From Gambelia wislizenii (lineage: Eukaryota; Chordata; Lepidosauria; Squamata; Crotaphytidae): 64,000 nt of DNA. Location of the stretch: assembly GCA_030847615.1 (NCBI GenBank), contig JAUMIR010000004.1, positions 100,454,001 through 100,518,000 on the forward strand. Reading direction: 5' to 3'. Below the pieces are notes generated by a model. It made no database searches. It worked only from the letters and a program-made list of their open reading frames with translations, and was not told where the DNA came from. Both the position numbers and the translations under genes were made by a program. Shown piece after piece: positions 10,022 to 22,184 of the stretch; position 1 is the stretch's first letter, and each line of letters begins with the position of its first letter.

Positions 10022-10571
10022 GTTTTCTTTAAAAGCACATGTAAACAGTATCATTTCACCATTTCTCTCAATTTAAAAACCATAATGAATTAGCATAAGC
10101 ACTATTAAAATTATCAGAGGAGTTGTGACTTGAAAAGAGATGATGGCAGAGCAGAGCTTTTCAGAGCATTTATGATTACTCCCAATAAGGAACACCCTGT
10201 CTCCCAAATTGTCATTCAAACGAACATACTAAATACAGCTTTAGAGTGGATAGTGGTCAGGCAGTGCAAACTTTACAATAAAATGCTATTGAAGTTACTA
10301 GTGCATGAAGCACTGGGCAAGAGGTGACAATTATTGGGTCTTTCAGATAGCTAGGCCATTAGATAAAATTATTTCATATTGCCAAGAAAAGACAAGTGAC
10401 CTAATTATGGGCAAATGACTTCTTTTAAAAATCAAGAGGAATGATAAAAAAGAAGTGAAGAGTCAAATCAAGTCACAGTAATGGAGCAGGAAAGATGTCA
10501 GCAGTGGCTGATGCCCATTGTGATTGATGGGGATGAGAACATGGGTGAAGTTAGGACAGAAGTGCATATTC

Positions 10572-10608
10572 TTTCTGTCTCTCTCTCTCTCTCACACACA
10601 CACACGCA
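10572..10608. repeat. (TC)n(AC)n microsatellite
   Basis: A compound dinucleotide run, CTCTCTCTCTCT then CACACACACACA, in intergenic sequence. Confidence 0.95.
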
Positions 10609-11029
10609 TTCATATACATGGATCCTCTCAAAGCATGCAGGCTTTTACACAGGCCTCTTGTCCATTCACTCCATAACTCAATTGAGGAGCAGAAAAGTAA
10701 GAAGGCAAGGCTTCCTTTAGAAAATGTAATTGTCCAAATGTAAATTGGACAGTGAGGCAAGCAGAATTGCTAAAATATTAAGAATTATGTATTTAAATAT
10801 ATCAGAAGCAACAGAATTGGGCCTAGTAGTTCACTGGCAAATACTGCAGAGATTTTTAACATTTATGTAATATGCTGACTTTTTGCAGGTTCTGTCAACA
10901 TACAGTTGTTGCACCAGTCTTCAAGGGGAGCCCTGTATAGAAAGCATTATTGCAATAATTGCAATGCTTATATATTGGTATCTAGTTTTAGAAAAGCAGA
11001 GTAATAATAAATTGTCAGTTCTTACAATG

Positions 11030-11270
11030 AAGAGAAAAAAGTGTGGTTCCCCAAGGACTTTTATTGGACAATGCCTTTTGATTTTTTTCATATATAATCT
11101 ACAGTTGAAGGTGACTAGTGGAGCAGCTAAGCTTGTAGAAGACACCAAATTATTCAAGCTATCAAAACCAAAGTTGCAAAAAGCTCTTAAAAGAGTGTTT
11201 CCAAACTGGGTGACTGGTTTATTATGAACCAGAGTGCTGTAACACGGGTTAGTGTTGAGTCAATGGTGAA
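11030..11270 (+). mobile_element. Decayed CR1-like LINE, RT fragment
   Basis: The translation CGSPRTFIGQCLLIFFI, then AAKLVEDTKLFKL and FPNWVTG aligns by eye to the CR1 segment VPQGSVLGP...FADDTKLF...LGEW. The catalytic ADD has become VED. Similar degraded CR1/L3-type sequence continues to about 11940, but with less certainty. Confidence 0.65.
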
Positions 11271-11278
11271 GCAATAAA

Positions 11279-11420
11279 ACTGACCTTGGGCCAGTCGCTT
11301 GCTCCCAGACGGACCTATTTCACAGGGTTGTTTGGAAAGACAAAGTGAGAGAGGCTTGTACACCACCTTGAAAGAAACTCATGAAAGAAAAGGTAATATA
11401 TAAATGTAACCAATTAAAGA
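11279..11420 (+). mobile_element. SINE 3' half (Sauria-type)
   Basis: CTGACCTTGGGCCAGTCGCT, TTTCACAGGGTTGTTTGGAA, CTTGTACACCACCTTGAAAG and a TATATAAATGTAACC end form the standard 3' half of squamate tRNA-type SINEs. The tRNA head is missing. Confidence 0.7.
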
Positions 11421-12344
11421 TGCAGAAGGCCTCACATTTTACACCTATGTTGTTGGGGTCTGATGGTTAATCTTAACATTATGGTAGATGGTATAATAAG
11501 AATTTTGATCCTGTATGCAGCTGTTGAGAAGAAAAGGCAAATTCATAGGGATTATTAGGGAAAAGATGGAAAATAAAATTGCTAGTATTTTAATGTCATG
11601 AGTATCTATGGTGTGGCCACATTTGGAAAACAGTAATTCATCTCATCTTGGAAAATAATATTGTAGAGCTGGAAGAGTTTCAGGAAAAGGCAACAATTGA
11701 AAGCAAGGGTGAAACATCTTCCATATAAGGACAAACTGCAGAGCGTGGGGGTTGATTTTTAGAAAGAAAGAAAAAACCTCTGTGAAAAGGGAGCTAAGTG
11801 AGCTTGCAAGATCCCAGTTCCAGTGTCTAGTGACCAATTTTCTAAAAGATGAGAGGGTAATAGAGATTTGTAAAATTATAGTGTGGAGAAAGCAGACAGT
11901 TTTTTCTCTCACTGCTAGAACTTAATTTACTCAAAAGAAATTGGTTGGGAGGAGATTCAGAACTTATAACGTATTCCTTGTGTGAAAAACTTTTAAATAA
12001 ATTGTCAGCTAGATGTATTGACCACTAAGATAGCTTTAGAAGACAAAGAGACAAATTAACAGACTAGCTATATGTATCATTTTGCATAGCAGTTGCTGGG
12101 GGAGTAAGAACAGCAAAGGGCTAGTGTTCTCATGTCTGTCTTGTGTGAGAGAGATTGACTGCAAGTGGACCTCTCAGTCTTCCCTAGTATGGGTCTTTTT
12201 CTTCTTAGGGGCCAGAATAGAAGGAAGCTATACAATTCAGTGGCTTACTGTTTTGGTGGGCTGCATTCATTAGAGCAATCCCTATCTTTCCCAGCAATTC
12301 TGAGATCCTTTGAAAGGGTGTGGCATACATTCAGTAGCACAATG

Positions 12345-12430
12345 GGAAAGTTAAAATGTTTTGGATTACAACTCTCAGAATCCTCTAGCCATTGTGGCTA
12401 GTGCCATGCTGGTTGGAGGATGGGGAAATT
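12345..12430. mobile_element. hAT-like MITE remnant
   Basis: TTTTGGATTACAACTCTCAG, then ATCCTCTAGCC, GTGGCTAGTGCCATGCTGG resembles the widespread amniote repeat that begins TTTTGGACTACAACTCCCAG. Only one half is recognisable. Confidence 0.5.
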
Positions 12431-14036
12431 CTGAGTTGAACTTCAAAAAATAACACTTCCAAGCTCTTTTCAAATGGAACTGACTGAAGAGGTTATGTTT
12501 CACTGCTGCATAGTTAAGAGCCTGCCTTTAATCAAACAAGAGGAAGCAGAAACAGTATTCTAAGACACTACTGACAAGCTAGTTGTGTGTGTGTGTGTGT
12601 GTCAGTGGGGGGCAAACTGAAACATGTCACGAGTTTCTAGCCAGATAATATTAATTGCACTTGTCTAAGAAAATGGGAAATTTGTTCAGGCTTTGTTTAA
12701 TTCTATTACTTGTGTATAACTGAAGAAGAAAAATATTTTACAACCTAATTTTTATATAGGAAATTATATACTAAGCTGCAGGGAGTTATTGGGGCAGAGA
12801 TTTGCCTAGCACTATCAACAGCAATTGGTTGTGTGATGCTGAACATGCCTTTTTAGTAATGCCTCTAAACTGGCATCTCTAGCCACTTCAGTCTGAAAGA
12901 CTAGGTGAATTTTGACAAATCTAAGGCTGATTTATGAAGGTGAGGAGTCCATGAGATTTTAAGCTAGTGTGATGGCAGCACTCACCAACCCCTCAGCCAC
13001 AGCTAGAAAGCCAGTAGACAATGGATACATAAGCCCTACTGCTATACAGGGAGACCTGGCTGAGCTGTTTGTGTCTTCCAGATATGAAAAGAAAATGCAT
13101 CAACAAAACCACCAGGAACAATCTGTATTCTCAACACGCCTTTCCACCCTCTTGTTTCCCTCTGTTACGAGCACAGACAAATACTCTCTCCTCCTACAGT
13201 TTCTATACTATGGTGACAATTCTAAGGCAAGGCCCCAGGGACCTGCCAGAGTGTTTGTGATAGGCTTTTGAAGCTGCTCCCACTCGTTGATCTCTTTGTC
13301 TGAACTGTTTCAACAGGTATGCATGGCTCAGATAAAATAAAGTGCATGATGAAGCCTGTACACTGTTCAAGGGGAGAATTGTTTCTTAAACAGCATGTTC
13401 CCTTGATGTGAGGCTATATGAAATCAAACGCTACTGGCTGTGCTAATAGCTCTACCAGGGGTTTGCATGTGCCCACAGACAACTCAGTCTCAAAAGGAAT
13501 GTGTGCAACTGGAGGCAGTTGCACATGTTCCTTTTGCATTCCCCCTGTCAAACGAGGAAAATAATAAATTGATTGCAATGCATATTCACACATTACAGAA
13601 ATGGCCTTTCATTTTTATCTTTTTAAAAAATGGGCTTAGGACAGACATTTTATCACCTATCATTTTGAGGTTCTCTGGTAGATATATGACAATGAGCCTC
13701 CTAGTGTAGAGTAGGAAAAGGAAATTTTATTTCCTAGATCTAGATGGAAATAAAACAAGTATATGCAAATGACTTCACTGTCTTCAGCAGAAAAAACTTC
13801 AGCACCATTTTTCTGGCTCATCTTGATGATGCTGTTCTTTTAAAACATACATTACATTGCTGTGAAGTAGGTTATACAGGCAGTAACTTTGGTTCTTTTG
13901 CATATTCTAGAATGGCCACCTTTAACCTTCTAATTTCCAGGTGATTTGGACTACAGTGCTCATCACTCCCAGCACTAACCATTATGGTTGTGTAGAACCG
14001 GAGCTGCAAACTTAAGGAACAATTTTTTAACATAGA

Positions 14037-14325
14037 GCCTTATTGCACGAGGGAAGGCAAATGGCTTTAAAGCCCATAAAAAGTGTGTCCTGCCTTGCTT
14101 TATTGCATGATGTCAGTGTGCTTCAGCTGTTCTGGTCCTATGGAAGATGGTGGTAAACACGAGTCTTTTTGCTAACTGGAAAAATCTGTTAGCAAAAAGA
14201 CTTGCCTTTACCACCATCTCCCAAGGGACCGAAATGGGAGAACAGCTGAAGAACACCGATGTCATGTAATAAGGCAAGGTGGGGCGTGCTTTACTTCTGC
14301 TTCCCTTCCCTTGTGCGATAAGCCC
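14037..14325. mobile_element. Fold-back MITE with long hairpin
   Basis: The outer ends GCCTTATTGCACGAGGGAAG and CTTCCCTTGTGCGATAAGCC are inverted. Inward, CAGCTGTTCT pairs with AGAACAGCTG and AGATGGTGGT with ACCACCATCT. The core GAGTCTTTTTGCTAAC (14161-14176) pairs with GTTAGCAAAAAGACTT (14188-14203) around an 11-base loop. Nearly the whole 289 bp can fold into one hairpin. No clean target duplication is visible. A hAT-type origin is possible but unproven. Confidence 0.7.
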
Positions 14326-15038
14326 CATAATTCAGTAGGATTCTCATTAGATAACCACATTTCATCTAACAACTTCAGGTTGTTTTTCTTTTGGTCATTT
14401 AATAACTGGGTATTAGCCATGTGGATTAGACAACTCATTCCAAAACATTACAGAAACAGAAAGAACAGCCACTATGAGATTAGATGGCTGGCAAAGGCCA
14501 AGACAGGCAATAGACAGCTGTGGCTGAGCTTTTGGCCAGTGGAAACTCCCAACAAGTGGCTGGCACATAAAGGAAGGTGCATGAGATGGGCTATGGAACC
14601 AGTGGCCCCAAAGGGCCATTAAGCCAGTGGTTAAGAATTTTAAAAAATAAGAGAAAGGGATCCAAGAGCTAACATGGGGGATGAAAGAAAACACCTGCAA
14701 CTGTATTTGATTTCCACATGCAGACCAAGGGCTGAAGCAGGGCTCAGAGATTGTGAATCGCTATTAAGTATAAAAGCGTGTGTGGGCAGGAATACATCAT
14801 GTCTCTTCAGCTGCTGCTGTTTACTGCTTACAGGATGATGGCTGGATGCTTAAGCAAATCTTTGCTCAGGAGAAGCTGAATTTCATCAAAGTGTGAGTTT
14901 TCAAGAGGCAGACATGCCCCCAAGTATCCTGCAGATTTAGCAAGAAATCACAGCAACTGATTGTGGAACACAATACAATTACAGATTTTTAGTGGAGACC
15001 GGTATCTAGCGGAAGAAATATGAACAAGCACTCAGATA

Positions 15039-15218
15039 CAGTAGCACACCCACATCTGTGGGGGATTGGTTCCAGGGCCACCTATGGCAATCGCGGGGGC
15101 AAAGCCAGATTGCTTCTACGCCCCCTTTCCAATTCATCTCCGTCAATCGCGGGGACCATCGCCACCCGCAGATAATTGAATCTGTGGTTGGCAAATCAGC
15201 AGATTCGGGGTGCTACTG
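15039..15218 (+). mobile_element. Pogo/Tigger-like MITE (180 bp), TA duplication
   Basis: The termini CAGTAGCACACCCACA and GGGGTGCTACTG are inverted and flanked by TA at 15037-15038 and 15219-15220. The interior keeps GGGGGATTGGTTCCAGGGCC and two AATCGCGGGG motifs. The same GGTGCTACTGTA end occurs at 33570-33582, suggesting the same family. Confidence 0.8.
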
Positions 15219-15439
15219 TATTATCTAGAGCCTGTTCATTTAACTTCTACATACTGAGGAAATGGAGTGGGATGGAGGTGGAGGCAAGGAAGAAAAGCAA
15301 AAGTGCTGCTAGCAAGTATCCGTGGCAAAGAGCATTGCAATAGATCAGGAAGCGTCCAGACAGCATGTTAAAAGCTTAAAACATTCAATTTTTTTTACAT
15401 ACCTGAAGAGTGACTTCATGATTCGCTTGGGAAGAATAC

Positions 15440-15600
15440 CAGGATTCTTTTATTTATTTTGAAAATTTATGCCTCTCCCATCCAACTTCAATTTGCATCA
15501 GTCAGGGCAGCGTATAATTGAACAATCCCATAAAAATAAAGCAACAGTACAAAAATGCAAATAGCCCAGTAAATAAAAGCACATTCTGTGAGAATCTGCC
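15440..15600. mobile_element. L2-like LINE 3' fragment (tentative)
   Basis: TTTATTTATTTTGAAAATTT, GCCTCTCCCATCCAACTTCA, GTCAGGGCAGCGTATAA and AACAATCCCATAAAA resemble the reverse strand of a reptile LINE or SINE 3' end. It is decayed. Confidence 0.4.
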
Positions 15601-16756
15601 ATATAAAAATTAGTTGCCAGGCAAGACAAATGCTTGCCAGAACAGCAATCATTTTAACCAGTTGATCAAACACAGTACAGATCGGAGGATAAGGTATTCC
15701 CCAGTCTGACGGTGGTACCAAAGCTTTGATTCTGACCAGTGGTGTCTTGGTTAAAGAACAGGCAGGCTAGCAATTGGAGATGATCCCTTGCAGACTTGAA
15801 AGGTAATCACAAAACATTGGATTGCATCCAGTTGTGTCCTTTCTCCTCATGGAACAAGTCCACTCATCTACTTCTCTTTACCACCTTTATTTCTGCTGCT
15901 TCATGAAAGTGAGTGTTTTTATTTTCCTTGAAAAAGAATGTATATTTTGCCCAGTGCTAGTACATACAATAATACAATAGCTCTAGTCATTTTACTGATG
16001 CCCTTTCTCCAACCTTGCTAGTTTAACTAAGGAGCAGGGAATAGACAAAGATTTTTAAAAATGGATGCGACTGGGTTAGAGGACAGCGATTGGAGTCTAC
16101 CAAGGTGCCACAGGATGCAGTGGTGTCAACGTATATGCTGTGTAGAAGACCTAATAAATCTTCTATATTAGGTGGAAGAGTGTGTGGGGTCATTGAAACA
16201 GAAATGGCTAAACATAATGAGAGGTAATGAGGGAAGCATCGAAGGTGACGTTTTTAGTACACATATGACGTTTGAACCTCAAGTGAATGGCTTTATGCAG
16301 TGTATTGCTTCTGTATTTATATTTTTGTTCATTTTTAAATATTTTTATACAGAGCTTGCAGTGTAATGCATTAAAAAACCACCCAGTGTAGAAATAAATT
16401 ATCTAAGACACAGGTAGAAAAAATGTCAATACATGGGAACTCCTACCTTACACTGCCTTTTGCTTCCACTAGGGAAGAACACACCACCTGTATATAAATT
16501 ATGTTCAGGTAATACAGACTATAATGTATATATGCAAATTTTGACATATACACTGAGCTTAGTGCAAAATCTGAAATATTTTTGCAAAGCTTGTAAAAGT
16601 TACTTTTTTGGACTATAGCTCCTGAATCCCTAACCAGCCTAGCCACTGCTTTCTAAAAGCAGAGACAGAGGTTTGAAGTGCTCACTGTAACAGCTACAAT
16701 TCTATTTCATGGCACCTTTCAACTGCTTTGCTCATTGTCTCTTACCTGAATCAGTA

Positions 16757-17379
16757 CAGTTGTCCCTCCAAATTCATTGGGCCTAGGGGCGTGAAAGTGG
16801 AAAACTGTGAATATAGTAGGACCCTCACATCCACTGATTCAATTATCCATGGGACACAAAACAGCACACCTACCATAGAATCCTCCTAGAAAGTGTGTCA
16901 TCTCTAGCCATTTTCTAGGTCCTCCAAGGCAACTCTGGTATTTTAAACTGGAAGTCCCATTATTTTCAATGCCGTTACTTGTTATCCATGGTTTTCGGTA
17001 TCCATGCCCCCCCCCCCGGAACCGATCCCCAGTGGATACAGGTGTCCTACTGTATCTCTAAGCCCCCCAAAACCATATTCAACACACAAAAAAGCACAGC
17101 CCATGGATTCAACCCACCATGGATGCCTTTGAGGCAGCAGGGTTCCTTTGCAAGGCAGTAGCCAACAGCTGGAGGTGCTTGCTGCTGACTCTGCTACTGC
17201 CCTATGCCATTTTTATTAGGAACTTATAAGGCTCACCATACATTCATAGTCTCGCTCAGTCTCGCAAGGTATACAGTCACTATTAAAAATGGCATTGGGC
17301 AGCAGTGGAGGTGACAGCAAATAATCTGTGAATAATCAAATCCACAAAAGATGAAACTGCAAATGTGGAGGACTGACTG
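16757..17379. mobile_element. Nested pogo/Tigger-like MITEs
   Basis: The outer element has ends CAGTTGTCCCTCCAAATTC and GGAGGACTGACTG, each next to TA. It is interrupted by a second element at 16815-17052 whose ends are TAGTAGGACCCTC and GTGTCCTACTG. Both carry the 'natural-language' motifs of this MITE group (TCCATGG, GGTTTTCGGTATCC, CAGTGGATACAGG). A C-run lies at about 17007-17017. There is no transposase ORF. Confidence 0.7.
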
Positions 17380-18094
17380 TACATAATATCTGGAGCATGC
17401 AGTTCCTTTCCAGATGTGAAGAAATGAAAATCAACATGTATGTAAGATGACATTCTGCCAAAATAACACTAAGTGTGTGTGAAAATAACATTGGATCATT
17501 GGCCAGTGTTGGGAGGTTTTTAATGCAAAGAGCTTGAAAACAAGAAAGCACAAGAGTGCCAACTTGTATGAGGTAACTATTCTGAGCACTGGCTGGCAAA
17601 CCAGGTGCTGTCTCTGAAAGTACATAATAATTTAAAGCAAGTAAAAACATAAGAAAAGCCATGCTGGATCACACCAGAGGAAATGGAGAAATGACATAAA
17701 TCCCAATCAGTAGTCACACCACTTAAATGAAGTCTGCATTCCACAACCATCAGTGTATGTTTTGTGCTGGTACTAGATGTGACCTCATCTCCCAAATCAA
17801 AACCTGGAAGAATTGGAACATCCATATCCCAACATTTCATGCCATTGGTAATTTGGCTTCATGTGTTCTGAATTTACCTCACTATGAGGTAAATTTCATA
17901 TGCTAATTTTTGATAGTACAGATAGAGAGCTGTACTATTTTCTGATTTTTATGGTAAGCAATGTGGCTTGGGCTAAAGGTGTACCATGTTTTAGTAGTAT
18001 GGATGACCCCGGAGTACCTTAACCATTTGTGAGGTACAGTTCTTGCCCCTCACTGCCTCACACATACGATTTCTACAGAAATACTTTACTAATA

Positions 18095-18330
18095 CAGTTG
18101 TCCCTTCATATTCGCTGGGGTTTGGTTCCAGGAGCCCTGTGGATACCAAAATCCGTGAATACTGTACTCGAAGTCCCATTATATGCAATGGCACAGCAAA
18201 ATGGTGTTCCTTATATAAGATGGCAAAATCAAGCTTTGTTTTTTGGATTATTATTTTTTAAAGAATATTTTCAAGTTGTGAATAATTAAATCCGTGGATA
18301 ACCAAATCTGTGGATACGGAGTGACAAATG
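18095..18330 (+). mobile_element. Pogo/Tigger-like MITE (236 bp), TA duplication
   Basis: It starts CAGTTGTCCCTTCATATTCG and ends GGAGTGACAAATG, with TA on both flanks. It is colinear with 6051-6279, including TATATAAGATGGCAAAATCA and the TTTTTTAAAGAATATTTTCAA block, so the two are sister copies. Confidence 0.82.
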
Positions 18331-18365
18331 TATATATCTTTCTTAAAGCTTTTCTAGGAGTCAAC

Positions 18366-18520
18366 ATGAACACAAAAAGAGCTCTGCTGGATCAAACCAC
18401 AAGACTGTCTAGTCCAAAATTCGAGGCCTTGCAGTGGCCAACCAGAAGCCCCTTAAAAACCGCATAAGCAGGACACATTCTACTCATGCTCCCCAGCAGT
18501 TGGTAGATAGACAATTCTCC
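18366..18520. repeat. Unclassified interspersed repeat
   Basis: AAAGAGCTCTGCTGGATCAA, TGTCTAGTCCAAAAT, CAGTGGCCAACCAGAAGCCC and CAGCAGTTGGTA match a repeat I know from many reptile and bird sequences. I cannot place it in a named class. A shorter piece (AAGAAAAGCCATGCTGGATC) lies at 17652-17671. Confidence 0.45.
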
Positions 18521-18759
18521 AGTGACCCTTCTTTGTGCCTTCAGTGTTGAGATGCCTTGCCTGAATTTTGAGGATATCTTTAAAAAGAAGGTGGAACTGG
18601 CCGAAACATCCAGCATGGTTAGGACCTTTGAAACAGGCAGTAAGTTGCAACCAATGCTAAGAATGCTACCAATGACTGACTATGCGAGCGCTCTAAAGCC
18701 ACAAGAGGCGAGAGACCACTTTGTTACAGCAAATCACCAGTAATGAACATCAACGGGCT

Positions 18760-20695
18760 GAAATCAAATGTTTATATTTATTACATTGGGGTTGGGGGGA
18801 GGAGGATCTGGATTCATCCTTTAAAAACCATCCTGAACCAATGAAGACAATAATTTAGCTATCACTTTAATACAATGAAACCTGTCAGTTATCCCTTAAA
18901 AAAATAGAAAGGGTGCTGCATTAGCAATGGGATAAATCTTGGTTTGGTGTTTTCTTTTCCTTTAAATATCATCTTAATTGTAACTGTGAGACTGACCATT
19001 TGCCCCCTCCCCATCATCCTTCTACTAGGAAAGCGCAGTTAAAATGCCTAAGAAAAAGGCAAACGTGTTTAAAAAATGTAATATTAAAAAAAAGTTTTTC
19101 AAATCACATGGTTTGTGGTTGTTGGGTTTTTTTCCCCCAGTCAGAGTAAAAACAAGCCAATGTTTCCCAACCCCCCCAAAACAAAACAAAACAAAAAACA
19201 TTTCGTTAAGGGGTGCGGAAAAAAGACATCCCTTTAATAAAACATTATCAACAAATATCGTACACAAACTACAATGTATAATAATTACTTTTCTTTTCCC
19301 TCGCTTAATTTTAGAACCAGACTACAAGGTAAGAAAAAACACTGAAACAAGATACAATGTTCTCAAGAATCCGCACAAAGGTAGGTAAATCCAGGGGAAG
19401 ATAATATTTTACATAATATGAAATACATAGATCAGAAGTGAAGTTTTTTTTCTTTTTATATAAAACAAAGACCAGCTACAAGGGAGTGTAATGTACAGAG
19501 ATCCCAAGACTTGCGAGTTTCACTATACATGGTATGCTTTTCTGTAGTCACCTCTGAGAAGGTAAGGTTTATTTTTTTATTTTGTTTTTAATTACAGAGT
19601 AGGAGGGAAGGAGGGAGAGAGAGCCTACAGAATAGCAAGTATACATTTTAACAACAATAATTACTTAAAAATATCTCCATCCAGTTCCAGAGCATATACA
19701 GTGAAACCCTAATAAGATCACATCATTTCATTGAAACTAACCAAACATAAACAAAAACAGAACAGATGTTAAGAAGTTTGCGCTCACAGTTTTCGAGTCC
19801 CAGGTCAAGTTTTTAACGCCTTTTTATTTTATTTCTGGTGGACTGGTACCTCCTTTAAGCTAAGGTTAAAAAAAAAAATTCCCAAACACCCTCCCCCTGA
19901 TCCCACCCCTAGGAATTTTGCCACAGTATTGAAAAAAGGGCAGTTCATAACACATCTTTGCAATTTTGGGGAGGAGGGGCTAATACAGTGCATGCCACAG
20001 TCACAGATAGCAAGATAATTGTATTTTTGGAGGATGTGATCCTACAAGGAGACCAGCTGCATTCTACAACTTAGAATGAGGGAGAGAAAGTCTTTTCCAC
20101 CTGGATCTTCTTGCTGGAGAAAAGCATTGTGCTGCAAAACACCAAACGGAAAGACCAACCAAACAAAAAGAAGAGGGGTAGGGGGAAGGAGAAAGGCCTT
20201 CTGAACAAACCCCACCAATTTCTTTTAAAAAAGAAACTGTCCAGTTTTTATTAATTTTTTTTAAATGGCTACAGAGACAACATGAGATTTCATATCTAGA
20301 CTAGCTTCCTTGCGTAGCACAGCACAAACATACAACAGGTTTAAAAGAATTATCAAGCAAAGGAGGTTGAAATTGGGTGCTAGAGGCTTTCATTTGTTTC
20401 CAAAAAATCAACAACAAAAAAGTGTCATGTACATAGAATAAATCCTTCTGCAGAAGAAGGATCTTGTCTTGTCTTGAAATATTTTAAAGATTTGTCCTTC
20501 ATTGTTTTATGGAATAAAAAGTTCAGCCTTTTTATTGCATGAAACTAAAAATCAGGGGTGGGCCCCCGGCTCTGTATGTCTCCCTGCCAAACACACCTAG
20601 CTTCTCTTCTTGCATAATTTCTTGAGATCCTCCAAATGGCAGTCGACTTTTTCTTTATCCTGGAGAAGAGGATGTGGGGTGAAGGAGGAGGGAAA
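18760..20695 (-). other. SSBP3: SSBP3 3'UTR
   Basis: The sequence downstream of the SSBP3 stop on the minus strand is AT-rich and almost repeat-free compared with the adjacent intergenic DNA, as expected for a conserved UTR. It contains many T and A runs on the minus strand. The left border is inferred from the polyadenylation hexamer at 18777-18782. Confidence 0.65.
18777..18782 (-). terminator. SSBP3: Candidate distal polyadenylation signal of SSBP3
   Basis: TTTATT on the plus strand reads AATAAA on the minus strand, about 1.9 kb after the stop. Repeat-rich sequence begins beyond it. Another hexamer at 20531-20536, about 160 bases after the stop, could serve a shorter transcript. Confidence 0.55.
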
Positions 20696-20725
20696 TCAGA
20701 CACTCATCGTCATGCTGGGAGAATA
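20696..20725 (-). CDS. SSBP3: SSBP3 last coding exon with stop
   Basis: On the minus strand the acceptor is ctcacccag. It encodes YSPSMTMSV and then TGA (20696-20698). This nine-residue end is the family-wide C-terminus, so the frame is intact to the last codon. Confidence 0.95.
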   Translation of the reverse strand, partial: YSPSMTMSV

Positions 20726-22139
20726 CTGGGTGAGGAGGGAAGGGAGGGGAAGAGAAACAGAATCACAGAGTAAGAATGAGGCAGGAACAAGACCAAAATG
20801 CTAAATGCTGCGGAAGCGGAGGAAATGGTATATGAAAGAGATGTGGGCTTATGAAAACGATAAAGCAACATAATTGGCTTCAATAAATCAGAGAGCTAGA
20901 ATATCTCAGAGACTAATTTATCGAGACACAATCATTCCCATTCCAGAACCACTGTTTGCCAATGATGGGGTGGGGTGACATGTAACAGCAATATTTAAAC
21001 TTCAAAATTTAATGTTTGCATGTTATTCTACTGTAAATGCTGTCAGAAAAAAGGACAAGGTTACATGGTCTTCTATAAGAAACACACTTAAGCTGATCTC
21101 AAAGTGTCCTTTTGCATAACTAAGCATTGTAAATACCACTGGCAGAACTATTTCCATCAGAATTAAACACACCCACTTTGAGACTGATTAGTTCCTCTTG
21201 AATGAATAGATTAAATTAAAAGAAAATAGATGCACTAGTTTCCTACCCCTTCCCTCTGTTCCTATCTAACTTTTGATTGTAAGTCCTTCAGGAACAAGGA
21301 CCTACCCTTGGATTACCCAACAGAGAAGGGCAGATTTAAAGTATGCTGGGCTCACTTTCGGTTTAATGTGAGGGGAAGCCAAGTACCTATACCTCCATAC
21401 TGCTTCCAAAGTATACAGTTATTTATTTAACAGGAATAGCCTCCCCTGCTAACCTTCTTGGACTTGTGGGGAGCAGTTTTGCCAAGCTTTTTGCCTCTCC
21501 AAAATGTTTTATGCTGGGAAGAAGGGCTTTTAATAAATAAATGGTGTCTCCTGGGCCTAGAACTGGTCAGTGGAACCTCAAAGCCTGCCATAACCCTCCC
21601 CCCAGTCTCAAGGTAAAGAAAGATTTAAAAATTAAATAAGGTAAGCTTTTTTCTTCCATGAAAAAATTAGGATGTGGGTAATTGCAGCTTCCAGACATGT
21701 AGAAGTCGCTCACCCTGTGTTACTGGACCAGGTGTGAAAGATGTATGTGGGAAATTAAAGAATAGGATGTCTCCAAGGAGCTGCAAGCACAAGGAGTACC
21801 AGAACTAAGAAGAGCTACCACCTTTCACCAATAATTCATTTCTAGTCAACTAAAGGTTTCTCCATTTCAATAGCCTAATTCAGAGGACAGGAATGTATAG
21901 GAGGGACATTTTGTATTACTAAATATTAAAGAATCAGAAGGGAGTCAGAATCCCTTTCAGATCTACTGCAGACCACCCAGAGATCCTGCTCCTCCTCATG
22001 TCTGCCTCTGCTGTAAAACACCATGTAAAAGGATGGTGCCATAATATTGATAATCTTAAATGGCTTCATATGTTATGCTATTCCTATGTGGAAATCACTT
22101 TCATGAAAAACAGCATGAAAACCACATCAAGTTTCTCTC

Positions 22140-22149
22140 CTTCTCTCTT

Positions 22150-22183
<34 letters not shown>

Positions 22184-22184
22184 T
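22140..22184. repeat. (TC)n(AC)n microsatellite
   Basis: TCTCTCTCTCTCTC followed by ACACACACACAC in the last SSBP3 intron. Confidence 0.95.

Larger units (their letters stand above)
1..10040 (+). other. MRPL37: MRPL37 gene, 3' part (mitochondrial ribosomal protein L37)
   Basis: Six exons join in frame: 18-201, 3548-3663, 6403-6588, 6836-6987, 8559-8762 and 9845-9922. They give about 305 residues ending in YLHGIL-stop. The product is a protein of the mitochondrial large (39S) ribosomal subunit, encoded in the nucleus and imported into the matrix. Recognition rests on remembered similarity to the vertebrate protein, which is about 423 residues in human. Diagnostic stretches are [49 protein letters not shown] and a C-terminus ending FLAFYLHG. 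Every junction has AG/GT borders and matching codon phase (2, 1, 1, 0, 0). The N-terminal third, with the transit peptide, is upstream of the window. The gene is convergent with SSBP3. The reading frame has no defect. Confidence 0.95.
10041..18760. other. Intergenic region between convergent MRPL37 and SSBP3
   Basis: I find no convincing coding exon here. The stretch holds decayed CR1 (about 11030-11940), a SINE tail (11279-11420), hAT-like scraps (12345-12425 and near 13945), a 290-bp fold-back element, an L2-like 3' fragment (about 15440-15600), and several pogo-like MITEs. Parts of 12440-14030, 14330-15030 and 15730-16750 look like plain unique sequence with short open frames of no recognisable product. 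Confidence 0.7.
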
